A DNA stretch of 64,000 bases, from the NCBI GenBank assembly GCA_014529385.2, contig CM043952.1:154579557-154643556 (forward strand). Reading direction: 5' to 3'. Every line of letters begins with the position of its first letter. Position 1 is the first letter of the stretch. The notes below the pieces were generated by a model. It did no database searches. It worked only from the letters and a program-made list of their open reading frames with translations, and had not been told where the DNA came from. A program made the position numbers and the translations under genes. Of this stretch, positions 11,033 to 22,671 are shown one piece after another. This DNA comes from Adiantum capillus-veneris. Lineage: Eukaryota; Streptophyta; Polypodiopsida; Polypodiales; Pteridaceae.

Positions 11033-11190
11033 GCTTTCCTATCTCTTTCTCTCTATCTCTTTATCTCTTCCTATTTCTCCCTCTCTCTCCCTCTTTCTCT
11101 CTCTCTCCCTCTCTCTCTCTCTCTTTATCTATCTCTCTCTCTTTATCTATTTCTCTCTCTCTCTCTATTTATCCTTCTCTCTCTATATTT
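10585..11190. repeat. 600-bp (CT)n-rich microsatellite field
   Basis: Nearly continuous CT dinucleotides, interrupted by CCTATCTC, CATTCC and TTTATCTAT variants. It gives a 176-codon Ser-Leu-Pro frame that is a repeat artefact. Confidence 0.97.
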
Positions 11191-11340
11191 GTATCTAACA
11201 TTCTATCCAAACAAGCATAGAAAAGCAATCATTTCCAAACGTGCCTAGCAAAGCAACCATTTCAAACAAGCCGTGCAAAGCAACCATTTTCTAATGAATG
11301 AGGTATCTTATGGATTTTCTATTTTCTCTTTTTTTTTGGA

Positions 11341-11387
<47 letters not shown>

Positions 11388-12055
11388 TAGTAGAAAACAA
11401 AAGGGAAAGAGGGGGTATGTACTTTGTTTTGTGTTTACCTCTTTCTTTGTAGCACGATTGAGCTTCGACTAGGTTGAGCTTCCAAAGATGATGGCAAAAT
11501 ACCCCCTTCAACCAAACGTGCACGAAACCCCCTTCGATGAAACTTGGGAAGCTTGGAGAAGGGAGAGAGGGGCGGGGGGGGGGGGGGAGCTTGGGAGCGA
11601 TGGCGGCGGATAGCAAGAACGCAGAGTATGTAGCAAAATGGGACATACTTTGCCTTCTTGCCTATTGTAAGCACCAGTTATTATCGCAGATATGACCGTG
11701 TATATTACCGCGGTCGATCATTTCAAATGGATACATGCAAATCGGAGGTTGTAGGGGGATACAAACCACCCCTTTACCCTTAGCTATACATTGTTTCATT
11801 TTTGAGCCTTTTGAGTTGTTTTTTGAAGATTTTTAATTTTTTTATGGATACTTTACTTTGTAGTACTTTTAAATATTTATTAATTGCATTTTAAAAATTT
11901 CTTTTAGTTAAAAATAATTTTAGCACTCATTGTCATTTATTCCCTTTGACTTTAAATATATGTAATTTTTTAAATGGAATTAAATGCTTTTCTAATTATT
12001 TCTTTTTTAGGACACATGACTAAACAACATTTCGCGTGTGCAGGACATCGACTAG
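11191..12055. other. Non-coding stretch with (GT)n and a G14 run
   Basis: A pure GT tract lies at about 11345-11386 and a run of 14 G at 11574-11587. A short GC-rich patch at 11690-11720 (ATTACCGCGGTCGATC) resembles the subterminal motifs of this CACTA. No gene was recognised. Confidence 0.6.
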
Positions 12056-14640
12056 GATGATCGTGGTCCCCCTGAAGGTCTTGAGCACGATCGTTTGCTC
12101 AAGGAAAAAATCCCTTATCCTTGCGCCAAGTGCAAAAGGGCAATCTCTCGCTTGAGGCGCATTGCTTTGGAGTACGTGGAGAACAAAGGGCTTTGACATC
12201 CTCGAAAAAGTGCTTGGAGAGATGATAGCGTGACTCACCCGTCGCTTGAGGAGGTGCCCCATTGGTTTGTGTTCAGTGGTGTTGCACCGGTGCGCAAGGC
12301 CAAGTGGCAGAGGCAAGAGCGACTGGGAATTTGGGTGCACCGCATGGTGACCCTCCCATTGGCTCTACGTCGACAGCTCCTATGGCGTCTCCTTCGCACT
12401 TTGAGGCAGAGGATGAGCACATGTTTGACATGTGTGATGAGTTACTAGCTCATGAGCGCGATGTGTCGAGGAGGAATATTGTCAACCCTGCACTAAACGG
12501 GTTGCCAAAATGGAAGATAGATTGATGACAAGTTCCCAAACACCTCTTGATGATGGTGCACGATACTCGGTGCGCCGAGCATCGTTGGAAGTACTCAACT
12601 TGCAAGAAAAATTCGGCTGGAGTGATGCAAGTGTTGATGCACTACTTCAGTAAGTATGGAATGTGGCTTTTATATGCTCTCCACTCGCTTTTAGGAATTA
12701 TACTAGTATACATGTTTGTTGTAGTTTGATGGGCAAAATGTTGCTAGAAGATCACCACATGCCTCCAGATTGTCGACGAGCTAGATCGTATGTCACTGCA
12801 CTTGGAATGGAGTCTGAGCGTATCCATGCGTGCGTCAACGATTGCATGCTATACCACAATGAGCATGCATATGCTACCTCATGTCCCGTGTGCGGGGAGG
12901 CACGATACAAGACATGAATGAGAGGGACACACCTACCCCGCAAGGTATTGAGACATTGTTCATTAATTCCTCGCATCCAACACATGTTTAAAATCAGGTC
13001 TATGGTGGAGCTTCTTGCATGGCAAGCAAACCATTTCTCAAATGATGGAATGATGTGTGTCCCTGCCGATTCACCTGTATGGAGGCACATCGAAACTCAA
13101 TGGCCAGAGGTTGGGTTGGAGCTTCGACACTTGAGGCTTGGGTTAGCAAGTGATGGTGTCAACCCCTTTGGCACTAAGTCTACTTCATGGAGCACTTGGC
13201 CTTTGGTGATCGTCAACTACATATTCCACCATGGGAGACAACCAAGAAGGGCAGTATACTTTTTCCTTGCTTGTGCCAGGGAAGTACAAAGTGTCAAATA
13301 TTGACATTTACCTCGAGCCCCTCATCGAGGAGTTGGAGGAGTTATGGAGAGGCATTCTTGTTGTCGATGTCTCACTTGCAAAAGGGGGGGAGAGAGGCCA
13401 TTGTGAGGGAAATCCTTATGTGGACTATGCACGACTATCCTGGGCTTGGAGAGATTTCTGGTAACCCCTTTCCTCTATCTCTCTATCTCTCTTTCCCTCT
13501 CTCCCTTTAGTTTACTTTAGTCCACTCATCTCTCTAAACATGTGATATTTATGCAAGGTTGTCCACATCGGGGCACAATGCATGTCCTACTTGCGGGCCA
13601 TGGTTGGTGACGGAGAGGCCTGATTCCTTACGCAAGGTAATCTATCCAAACAACCATCGTTTCTTACCCCAAGGGCATAACAAGCACAAGGCTCCAACAA
13701 ATGGGAAGACTCCTCTAAAGCTCACGATGGAAGATTGGGCAACCATTTGGGAAGAACACCAAAAAAACAATCCGGCTCCATGTCCTCCACCAAAAGGTAT
13801 GTCAAGGTATTTCATATTGGAAGGACTTAAAAATAAAACACCTCTTGGATCCCATGCACATATTCAAAAATGTAGCCCAAACACTATGGGACCACATTAT
13901 TGGCAAGAAAGACTCTTTGTGTGTGAGGGAGGATTTGAGGCTTTTAAAATGTCTCCCTGCCTCTCCTACTCCACGGCGTGCCCCAAATGGAAAGATGTGC
14001 TTCCTAAAGCACCATGAATGCTAGCCAAAGAAGAGCTACACAAGGTAAAGGGTACCATTGCCTCTATTCGCACACCGATAGGATACATGAGGTCGCTAAA
14101 GGGAGCTTCCACAAAAGCGAAGAAGGGTGGGAGAATTCAATTGTATGGGTTGAAGTCCCATGATTGGCACAAGATGCTTCAGGTAATCTTCATACTCCCT
14201 GTTCTATCTATAGTTTGTGTGTATGACTATCACTCACTTTCCCTTTCCCTGATTTGCATTGTAGTTCATTCTGCTGGTGAGTATGTGTATATGTCGGAAC
14301 AAGAAAGTTAGGGACGCTATTTTCAAACTAGGAGAGCTAGTAAGGTACACCACAAAACTCCACTCAACTACACCTTTTTTATATACACAATAATTTCAAT
14401 TAGCACTTAGTGTATCCTTGTGTGTTTTCTTGTAGATTGTGAGCTCCAAGGAAATCAAAATAGATGCTATCCCTGCTGCTCAAACACTTGCAACAAAAAC
14501 TGTGTGTGCCATAGAAGATGCATTTCCTTGAGCGGTCCTTCTTAGTCAAATTCACCTCTTGGTTCACGTGGTGGAGGAGATTTCTATATGTGGAGTAGTG
14601 CATGCATGATGGATGTTCTTCTTAGAGAGGTTTTTAAAGA
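12056..14640 (+). pseudogene. CACTA TNP2 transposase, first part
   Basis: Domains in order: a transposase-associated N-terminus (IPYPCAKCKRAISR, about 12110-12195, with a TGA at its end), a linker, then the TNP2 (Transposase_21) core. Core landmarks are HACVNDCMLYHNEHA with SCPVCGEARY (about 12827-12910), RKVLRHCSLIPRIQH, LGLASDGVNPFG, WTMHDYPGL, ACPTCGP, and GLKSHDWHKML near 14148. Plausible introns lie at 12654-12736 (donor GTAAGT), 13461-13557 and after 14180. The reading frame is broken by several stops and shifts, e.g. the TGA after RYKT at 12915-12917 and a frame change near 13225. The gene stops at 14640, where a gypsy element is inserted. DDE-type transposase, cut-and-paste, nuclear; not functional here. 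Confidence 0.82.
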
Positions 14641-14645
14641 CTCTC
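14641..14645. repeat. Target-site duplication CTCTC (left copy)
   Basis: CTCTC directly precedes the TG of the left LTR at 14646 and recurs at 33446-33450 directly after the CA of the right LTR, a 5-bp duplication typical of gypsy integration. Confidence 0.9.
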
Positions 14646-15556
14646 TGTGGGACACATGTCTAACCTCACAATCCTATCTTATTGCAGTATTAGCGAGAAC
14701 CACGATTAATTTGTGAAACCATGGGACGAAGCTGAATCGACTAGTACATAGAGGCTACAAGAGATTGTCAATCTCTCGGAAAACAACTAACAACTCGTAT
14801 CTAACTCAAGCTACACTCAAGTGACTGAAACCACCAAAAGCCAATCGCTCATTGGCAAACAAATCACATCTGTTACAACATGAAATGACATCCAAACGTA
14901 ATGAAACTTCTAGGACAAGTTTATAAGCCTAAGCACATATGCTTATGGTCTCAAACCCCACTTTAGGTCAAGTTCCAAAAATCGTGATTATCAACAACAG
15001 TGGATTTTTGACCTAGTCGTTTTCGACCCAGAATGCATCTAAATGCTTAGCAATGATGTCCCAATACCCCACATATGCTTAGTTTTTTATTTGAAAGTGT
15101 AAATTTCTAGTTATGATGAAATTAGGCCGTGCGTCGGGGTGACGCCAAAAGCTCGTATTACTATGAATTACTTATGTCAATGCCTAGAGCTCTTACCTCC
15201 GGTTGCAATGCAACAAACGAAATCGAAATGTGACAACCGGGGAGGGAGTAGGAAGCGCGAGAAGGAGAGAAGTGAGCGCCATTAGCTCACGCTGTGTATT
15301 TCTTATCCAAAAACTTACAAAAATTGGCTTTTATACCTTAGCCAAGGTTTTTGGATGGTCAAAACTAATAATCTAGAGTTCTACCAAAGCTGGGTAATGA
15401 CTGGCTGATAGAATCTGGAAGCTTATAGCCCTCGCTCATTAATTATAGAGTTTATATGAGAAAATAGGAGTTACAATATTCCTGATTTATCAAAATAATA
15501 ACTGTTTTACAAAGAGAACTCCAAAAAATGGTGTCTGTGTTCGCTTGCTGCTAACA
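14646..15556 (-). repeat. 3' LTR of the 18.8-kb gypsy (left copy)
   Basis: Begins TGTGGGACACATG and ends GCTGCTAACA on the plus strand; aligned end to end with the right copy. The inner edge abuts a polypurine tract. Confidence 0.93.
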
Positions 15557-15571
15557 TTCCCCCCCTTCTCG
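15557..15571 (-). promoter_or_regulatory. Polypurine tract of the 18.8-kb gypsy
   Basis: On the minus strand GAGAAGGGGGGGAA immediately precedes the TG of the 3' LTR, the place where plus-strand DNA synthesis is primed in this family. Confidence 0.85.
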
Positions 15572-15789
15572 CCTGTGTCATCCCTTGACAGAGCTTTATG
15601 GGCTGAAATTTTCTTCGGGTTGATGGCTGGCGAGGTGGTCTTTAAGCGCATCCAGTGCCTTCTGGTATCTGATTTTTCTTTCTTTGTTGGGCACTTGCAG
15701 AAATTGCATGGTCACTTTATTCTTCAGCTCCACCACTGAGTAGCCTACAAATCTGGATGTGAGGTTGCTGATCACTGGTGTAAATATCT

Positions 15790-18700
15790 TCATTCGCCAG
15801 GTGAGAATCCAATGTAGAAAGCTTCTTCAAAGGCCAACATATTACCCAATGGCAAGAACATACATCTGGCATAGAAGCCGTAAAGGACTTCTTCCAAAGG
15901 TTTCTCACTCAGATCGTAGCATAAGCCTTTGTTATCTTCTAAAAATGATATCCATGGGGCTCCTATTTGCTCAGGCTCATAAAAAAATTGGATGCATGTG
16001 AGCAACATCCTGCAGATCTTATATAACATGGCACATGAGAGATCTGGTAGACTCTTGAAGAAAGACATGGCATCCGTTAGGGTTTTCACCATGTATTCCT
16101 TTGTTGCTTGTCCTCTCTCTGGAGATGGAAGCCTAGGGTAGTTCAACCAAGTTGGCCTCTTCTTTGTCGGTGCTTCATGCTCTTGACATGTCCTTACTCT
16201 GGGTACATGACAAAATGTGGGATCTCTTTGATGGACTGCAGGTGCTCTTGTGAGCAGAATCAGGTATCTTGGATTCTTGTTCAACCAGCTTAACCTCCAC
16301 TTTTGGGTGGTCTTTATCTACGCCATCTTCTTGCATATCTTTGTACAGCCTCTCTTTTACCTGTAATAATTCCACTTTGATGAGAGGGTATGGCAGGGAT
16401 TGTTGATGCCATTGCGCATTGATCTGATTGGGAGTGAGTTGAGTGACGTTGATAGAGTGTAAAACTCTCAATTCCCAATCCATTGCAGCTTTCCATTGCT
16501 CATCCACCTCTTGGGAGATCTTCTCTTTTAGTGCGTCTTCTTCAACCTTTGACAGCTGGGCCATTAGCACTGTGTCTGCATCTGTGATGTTGATCTGAAA
16601 ATACTCATCACCACTCGGCTCTGTTGTGGACTGTGTCTCAAACTCAACAAATGAGACCGAGGGTATGTCTATATGCGGCAGCTCTGAAGTTCCTGCCTTT
16701 TCCTGCGTGTCTGGTCTTCCATATCTAAGGAGTTGGTTAACTCTTTTGAGCTCTGCTATATCCTTTAGAAGCTCCTCTTCTCTTTGAACCCGCATTAGTG
16801 CCAGGTCCCTGCGTTGTGATTGTTCCAGCTTTAATTCCAACTCAAGATCTTTATTATTCTTTTCGAGTGCCTTGTATACTTCTCAGTCCCTTTGATCGAG
16901 GCCACAACAGGATTTTCTCTGATTTGCCGTAAGAAGATTTCTTGATCATTTATTCTCTGTTCAGAGTATTGCAGAGAACCATTGGAAACATCTAATTGAA
17001 CTTGAATTTTTTGAGCTGACAGGGATGTCGTAAGAAGTTCATTTGTCACTTCTATCAACAGCTTGTCTTTTGCTTTGCAGGCATCGCATAGTTTGGTGAG
17101 TAGATCACCTAACTCCTCCATTTCTTTTTGCTCCCAATCTCTAGATAGCTGGTGCTGTTTAGCTTCTGCTTTCATCTCTTGCACTTTCCTCTGAAGATCG
17201 GTGATGACAGTCATCTTGTCTTCTAACTCTCCATGGAAAGTGTCGATCACCATCTCAAGCTCTTTGGCCTTTGTGCTACGGTTTAATGCTGCTGAACATA
17301 TAGTCTCTCCGTCATTTCTTGCATCTACCATGCATATTCATTTACTTGTACTATTACCTCGTTGTTGGACTGCCAATCCTCTTGTCACGCCAGCTGAGAT
17401 GTACTTGCAGCCTCATGTGTGTCTTTCTATTGCATCGTAGCTGCTGGTTCTTCTTGTGTGGAGGTAGAGGGTCGGTCTTCTTCTTTGTCATCCTGAGGCT
17501 TTGATGCCTCGGCCATTTCATGCACAGTGGAAGTAGAGGGTGTTTCATCCTTCTCTTGATGTGTTGCAGTAGAGGGTACTGACTCAGATCTTGTTGTCTC
17601 TTCTAGTGCCGGACTTGCTTCCTTTTCTGGCTCGCGTTCTTGCTCTTGTGCAGTGGTAGCCTCTTTTTCTGGTTCTGCTTCTTTATCTTTCTCTTTCTCT
17701 TGCTGGTCCGCCTCTTGTGCATATTTTGTTTCTTTGTTGGATTTAGGTTCATTTGTTTTCTCTGTCTCAGGTGATGGTGGTGGGTTTCGCATGGGGTGTT
17801 CTTGTTGTTCGATAGGCGGTGAGGTGGGTTTGGGAGATTCGTATCCTTGCTCTTGTGTTTCTTCTCTAGCTGTCTCCTCGGCTTGTCTTTGTTCATCCGT
17901 CTCTTTGTCTTTCCTTGCCGTGTCTTCTGCCTCCTTCATCTTGAGGGCTTCAGCTTCTTGGTACATTCTTTCCAAACGCTCTGTCGGATCTTCAACCTCT
18001 TTTCTTGTATGATGCTTTGTCCTTGGGCCTTTGAGTCCAACAGGCACCCATTTCTCTGGGTCCTTCCCTTGTTCTTTTCTACTACGTTGGTAGGCCTATT
18101 TCTCTCTTTCAAAGCATGCTTGTTTTTGGGTTGGCTCTTCTTGGTGTGTGGCCACAACTTTTCTTTTCATTTCTTCTCTACGAGCTCTCTTTTCCTCGTT
18201 GTCAGAGCTCTCGCTGTTGTGCCTTTCCGGTGAGCTGTCAGCTGATTTTCTCATCGAATTTATAGGATCTTTTTCCTGACCTTGTAGCTCTTGGAGAGGG
18301 TTGTGCTGCCATATCCATGTGTTTTGGTCAGGAGTAGGTGGTAGATTGTCGGCCATGCCGATGACATGGTATGCTATCCTCGTCAAGACCTCTGGTGCAC
18401 CCAAGTAAGTGATTTTGCGTTCTTTCTTGGTGCCCTTCAAGGTAGTCAAGACATATTGCACATGGTCCACTAGTTGCTTTGTTGTCAACTTGAGAACTTG
18501 AGTGAATGTGGTGGCCACAATGTGATTTGACGTAGTGTACCTTGGTGGCCTCTTTACCAAAAAATGGAAGTGTTGGTGGTTCAAGCGGGCTGGATCTTCC
18601 ACTTGTTTGTGAATTAAATCGGTGAATGTTGCCAAGATGTCTCTTTGGTAAAGGTTCCTGCTGTTTTCCTGTCCCTTGCTTGCATGGTCATTCCTTCTGT

Positions 18701-19277
18701 GGGCAGTCTGAGTGCCTCTGCCAGTATCTCTTTAGTGATCACTACTTCAGCCTTGTTCCCTTGGGTGTCAGATATCTATTCCATTCCATCTTCTTTAATT
18801 GTGGATAGAAGCTCGTAAGCTTTCTGAAAATCCACTCTGCAAGGATCCTATTCATAGAAATCCCTGAGGCGCAGCCTGCGGTTAGCCTCTTTAGTCTCTG
18901 TCTTTGCAGCTACATCACAGACTTCCTTGGGTAGGAGTTGCAACTCCACTTGATGCCCCTATTCACTCTTGAACCTACCACTGAAGACTGTAGTGTGATG
19001 CTCTTTTAACTGTTCTTTGGAGAGGTAATATGCCTTGGCTGCTTTGACTGACTCGGGGTCTAGTTGATAAGCGGGTAGTTCTTGTAGTTTCTCCTTTTGG
19101 TTGAGTTTCTTCTTGGCCTTCTCCGCTGCTTGCATGGCTCCTATTCAGTGAATAGAGTGCAAAGTTAGTAGATTTGTTAGAATTTTCTATGAAATGTCCT
19201 TTAGGCTGAAATGCTAACAATTTTGGTCCAATTTTCTTCAAGTCAATTTTTGGACAAGCAAAGATGCATAAAAACAT
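15790..19277 (-). mobile_element. Accessory coding region of the 18.8-kb gypsy, after pol
   Basis: Long minus-strand frames follow one another here: 18635-18096 (begins MATFTDLIHKQVEDPARL), 18047-17427 (Glu/Lys/Gln-rich, low complexity), 17331-16831 (heptad-like, probable coiled coil), 16840-16175 and 16284-15790 (ending with LPLGNMLAFEEAFYIGF). They are on the sense strand of the element between pol and the 3' LTR, the position where env-like or extra ORFs sit in some plant gypsy lineages. No transmembrane segment or recognised domain was seen, so an envelope is not supported. The coiled-coil content and strongly charged middle suggest a structural or DNA/RNA-associated protein (inference). 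Fossil, broken. Confidence 0.55.
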
Positions 19278-19322
19278 GCAAGGAACAAAACTGTGAAGTC
19301 AAAACAAATATTTGCAACCAAA

Positions 19323-19922
19323 GTAAATAATCGGGATTATTTACAGTTGAGGAAATTTTTCAACTTTTTGCCAACTTGGCTTCATAGGCTTGAAGGATAT
19401 ACCAATTACATGCTCTGAATGAAATATGGGCTCATTTGGATGGATAGGGTGAAAATGGTACCAGATTTTGGCTTTAGGTCTCTGAAACAGTAGATATAAA
19501 GGAATTTTGAGATTTTGAGCTCCAAATTGGTGCAAATTTGTCTAGTGGGCTTAACACATCATGTGCTTTGGATGTATGATGGCAAAATATGAAAACTCCC
19601 CAATTTTGACCAGAAAGTAAATAATCTGATTATTAGCTTTTCTTCCAAAATTGAATTTTTTTTGGTACAAACTGGTTCTAGGCATTGTATAGAACCTGTA
19701 TATGAGATATAAGGTGATTTGGATCAAGAAATGTGGTCCATAACCAAGAAATTGACTTGCAAAGACTTCTTTGTGTTTTTTGACAATTTTCCAAGTAATG
19801 GGTGGTTATTTTGGCTCATACTTGATTTTTGGCATGTAATAGGTGTGTACACATGATAGGTGAGGTGAGGTAACAATTTCCTAGAAAAACTGATGCAAAA
19901 GTAAATAATCGCGATTATTTAC
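19323..19922. repeat. Palindromic repeats, second spacer block
   Basis: Copies of a 22-bp palindrome, consensus GTAAATAATCGCGATTATTTAC, occur at 19323-19344 (one central mismatch), 19617-19636 (shorter form) and 19901-19922 (perfect). Spacing is about 290 bp, matching the period in the leader block at 30981-31828. Surrounding text (TTTTGACC, CACAAATTTTGACC) is also repeated in diverged form. Confidence 0.88.
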
Positions 19923-21470
19923 AACAGTGACAATTTCTTTGCAAAACTCACAAATTTTGACCTAGACATATTCCACACACCTAATGCAAGTCCTAAATTG
20001 AATTTGGTCAAGTTTGGTCATGCCGGCATCACTTTGTGCTTTGTCGACTCTGAAATCACCGTTTTTTATGACTACTCTGTCTGTTGGGTTGGTCGGTCAA
20101 CTTTGAGGCTTTGGACTTGTCCGCAACATAGTCGTGAAGCAACCTGTCAAATTCTGGCTCATTTGGAGTCAGTTTGACCCCGTATGTCGAATTTCACGCT
20201 TTGTAACCTTCGAGCCATTTTTTTCTTTTCGAGGGCTTTCCTTGATGGATTTCACCAAACCAATCATATACATTGTATATGGACCTCATAAGAAAACCAT
20301 CTGTGGAGTCAGATCGGAATTCTGGCATTTGCCAAAAACCTAACTTTTCTACTGGGGACCCCCTTGACCCCTGATGAATGGTCAACTGATGCTATAGAAA
20401 GGTTCTATTATATTAGGGCATGCTATGGTTCAAATCCCGTCTGATTTGGTTGAGCTGGCAGGCTGCTATGGTCAGTTTTAGGTCGTAGATCTTCATGCAC
20501 TCCTTGGTTTCTAGGTTTTTTTCTAGGGCTTTAGACTAGCTACCGGCCGTACAAAATGGATCATTGACGAGTAAAGAACTTACCCCTCATATCTCATGTG
20601 AGACGGCGCTGAAAATGGTCAACTGTGGGCTAAAAAAAAGTCGCGTGAAAGAGGTCGAAATCTCTCTTTGCAAAGGCTCCAAGTGGAAATGAGGTGGTTT
20701 TAGCCTACCATGGATATCTATACCCGGACTTCTCGAGCCAATTTTCCCCAGATTCCCCCGTTAGTCCCACTAGGCCGTGAAATCTATGTAAGACTCAAAA
20801 ATTTCCCTGATCGGATTCTTGTAGCAAGAATTTTGCAAAAGTAGGTATGGCCGCCTATAAATTTAGGCTTCCCACTTCCATCTTCTGATTTCATTGAAAG
20901 TTTTTTTGCTTGTTTTCCTTGTTTTTCTGATCACCATCATGTCTTCTGTTTTTCCACTTGAGCTTCCCTGCTATTTATTATTAATTTTTGACCTGTTTAT
21001 TTAAAAAAATCAAAGAAAATAGCAAATTTCTTTAAAAAGGTAAATTAAAAATCCAACAATTAAGAAAATCCATTCAAAAATATAGCTCTATTGTTTTTTG
21101 TTGGATTTTTCTATTTTTAAGCCTCATTGTCAATAAAAATGATGAAAAATATCCAAAAAAGGACTCTTTTTGATGATTTTCTGATAGTATATACACTATT
21201 TACACTCATCGGGAAGATATTATCAGTGAATTTTTCCTTGATATTATAAGGGCATTAATAGGTAATTTTGCAAAAAATCACACGTTAACATCAAACTTTT
21301 CTTCCCTCTTCAAACATTGCCCTTAATTACTCGGTACTTAGTGCCCTTCCACCCCTCCTAGATGGTGTGCATGGGTTGAATAATTGTGTCTATGCATAGT
21401 CGTGGTTGGATCTACCATGCTATAAAGATCAATGAAATTCAAACCAATATACTGTGAAAGAGCTGGGTCT
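19923..21470. other. Non-coding spacer inside the 18.8-kb gypsy
   Basis: No gene recognised. AT-rich, with diverged remains of the palindrome-bearing repeat at its left and short A/T runs around 21000-21130. Confidence 0.55.
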
Positions 21471-22146
21471 TGAGTAATTAACTCAAGGGTTTCCGATGTC
21501 GAGGTTTGCTGTTGAAATCTTGTAGCTTGTGTGCTCTCTGTTTGATTGTACTATCAGGATGCTTCAGCACACTGATTGTTTGAGCTGTTGTTAGCACTTT
21601 TGACTGTTGTTGAGCTCTTTCTCGCCATTGGTAGCTTGGTCGGCTTGGTGCTGCATGGTGTGGTGGAGTCTTTTGAGACTTAACTCGCCATTGCTTGATT
21701 GGTTTTGCGGTTTGTGGAGAAGATAAGTGATTCTTTTTCTTCCAAACCATTTTCATGTTAGGTTCCTTGCTTGGAGTTTCTCATCTTTGTGTTTTAACCC
21801 TTGAAACCTTCTTTTGTTTGGTCGGTAAAGTTCTAGGCATTCAGATCTGAATAGGTTTATCCTTAAGATGTGCTTTTGGTACCCAAATTTGCCTGACTCC
21901 TTGCATGCTACTTGTAGCATTTAATTGTCGAGGGGATGGAGAAGATTGACTACTTTGTGGTTTAATCTGCTGATTGCTTCTTTTCCATTCCTCCTTGCTT
22001 GGTGAAATTGGAACAATGAGTTGCCCTCCTTTAGGTGATAGCTTTAGCTGATTTGTATCCCAATCTGGTACTGCTTTGTATGTTCACATCCAGAGAATTC
22101 CAAGAATCATCATTTCATTCATGTGTTCATCTGGTAAGCATACAAA

Positions 22147-22671
22147 CTAATGAGGACATGAACATCCATGTACTATCACGTTCAAGTTGACTACTCCCAA
22201 TGTTGGGGTTGGGTTCTGGTTGCATCCTTTGATTATCGCTATTCCTGCCGTTATTGCTTGACTTGTTGCCTTCTTGTATGTGGAATAACTGATTGCATTT
22301 ACTCTAGCTCCTGTGTCGACCAAAGCGTTGGTGCTATGATTGTTGAGCTGTACTTTGATGCGCAGGTCCATTCCGTCTAACCAATCATCATCTGTTGAAA
22401 CCGCGACTTTAGGTAATTCCCATTGTCGATCATCTATTTGCAGAGTGTTGATGGGAATCAGTATCTGTTGATATTTGAGAGCAGTTTTCCATTTGAGTAC
22501 CCGAAGCCTAGCTTCCCCTTGGGCTTCATCAATAACGTGATGTCGTTTAATGTTCCTTTGTTTGTCTGCATGCATTCTTTCTAGCAATTCATTGGTTAGT
22601 GGAAAATTGTATTTCTTTAAACGACATCCACTAATCCAATTAGCCATTGGTTCACCATCTAGGGTGGACAA
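22147..22671 (-). mobile_element. Integrase tail and second retropepsin-like domain of the 18.8-kb gypsy
   Basis: The frame starts with the usual last stretch of a gypsy integrase C-terminus (SGCRLKKYNFPL). It continues into a domain with an aspartic-protease signature, ALVDTGARVNAIS, preceded by a beta-rich segment (DLRIKVQLNNHSTN). The element already has a protease in the normal place, with AILDSGAGIAIA at about 27030. A protease-like fold after integrase is unusual. It could be a duplicated retropepsin, a captured host aspartic-protease-like domain, or the remnant of a second element; the continuous frame with the integrase tail favours the first two. Fossil. Confidence 0.6.

Noticed and set aside
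10690-11220. 176-codon Ser/Leu/Pro open frame
   Set aside because: Entirely CT microsatellite and variants; no coding signal.
15790-18635. Envelope protein in the 18.8-kb gypsy
   Set aside because: No hydrophobic transmembrane or signal segment was seen; described only as an accessory region.
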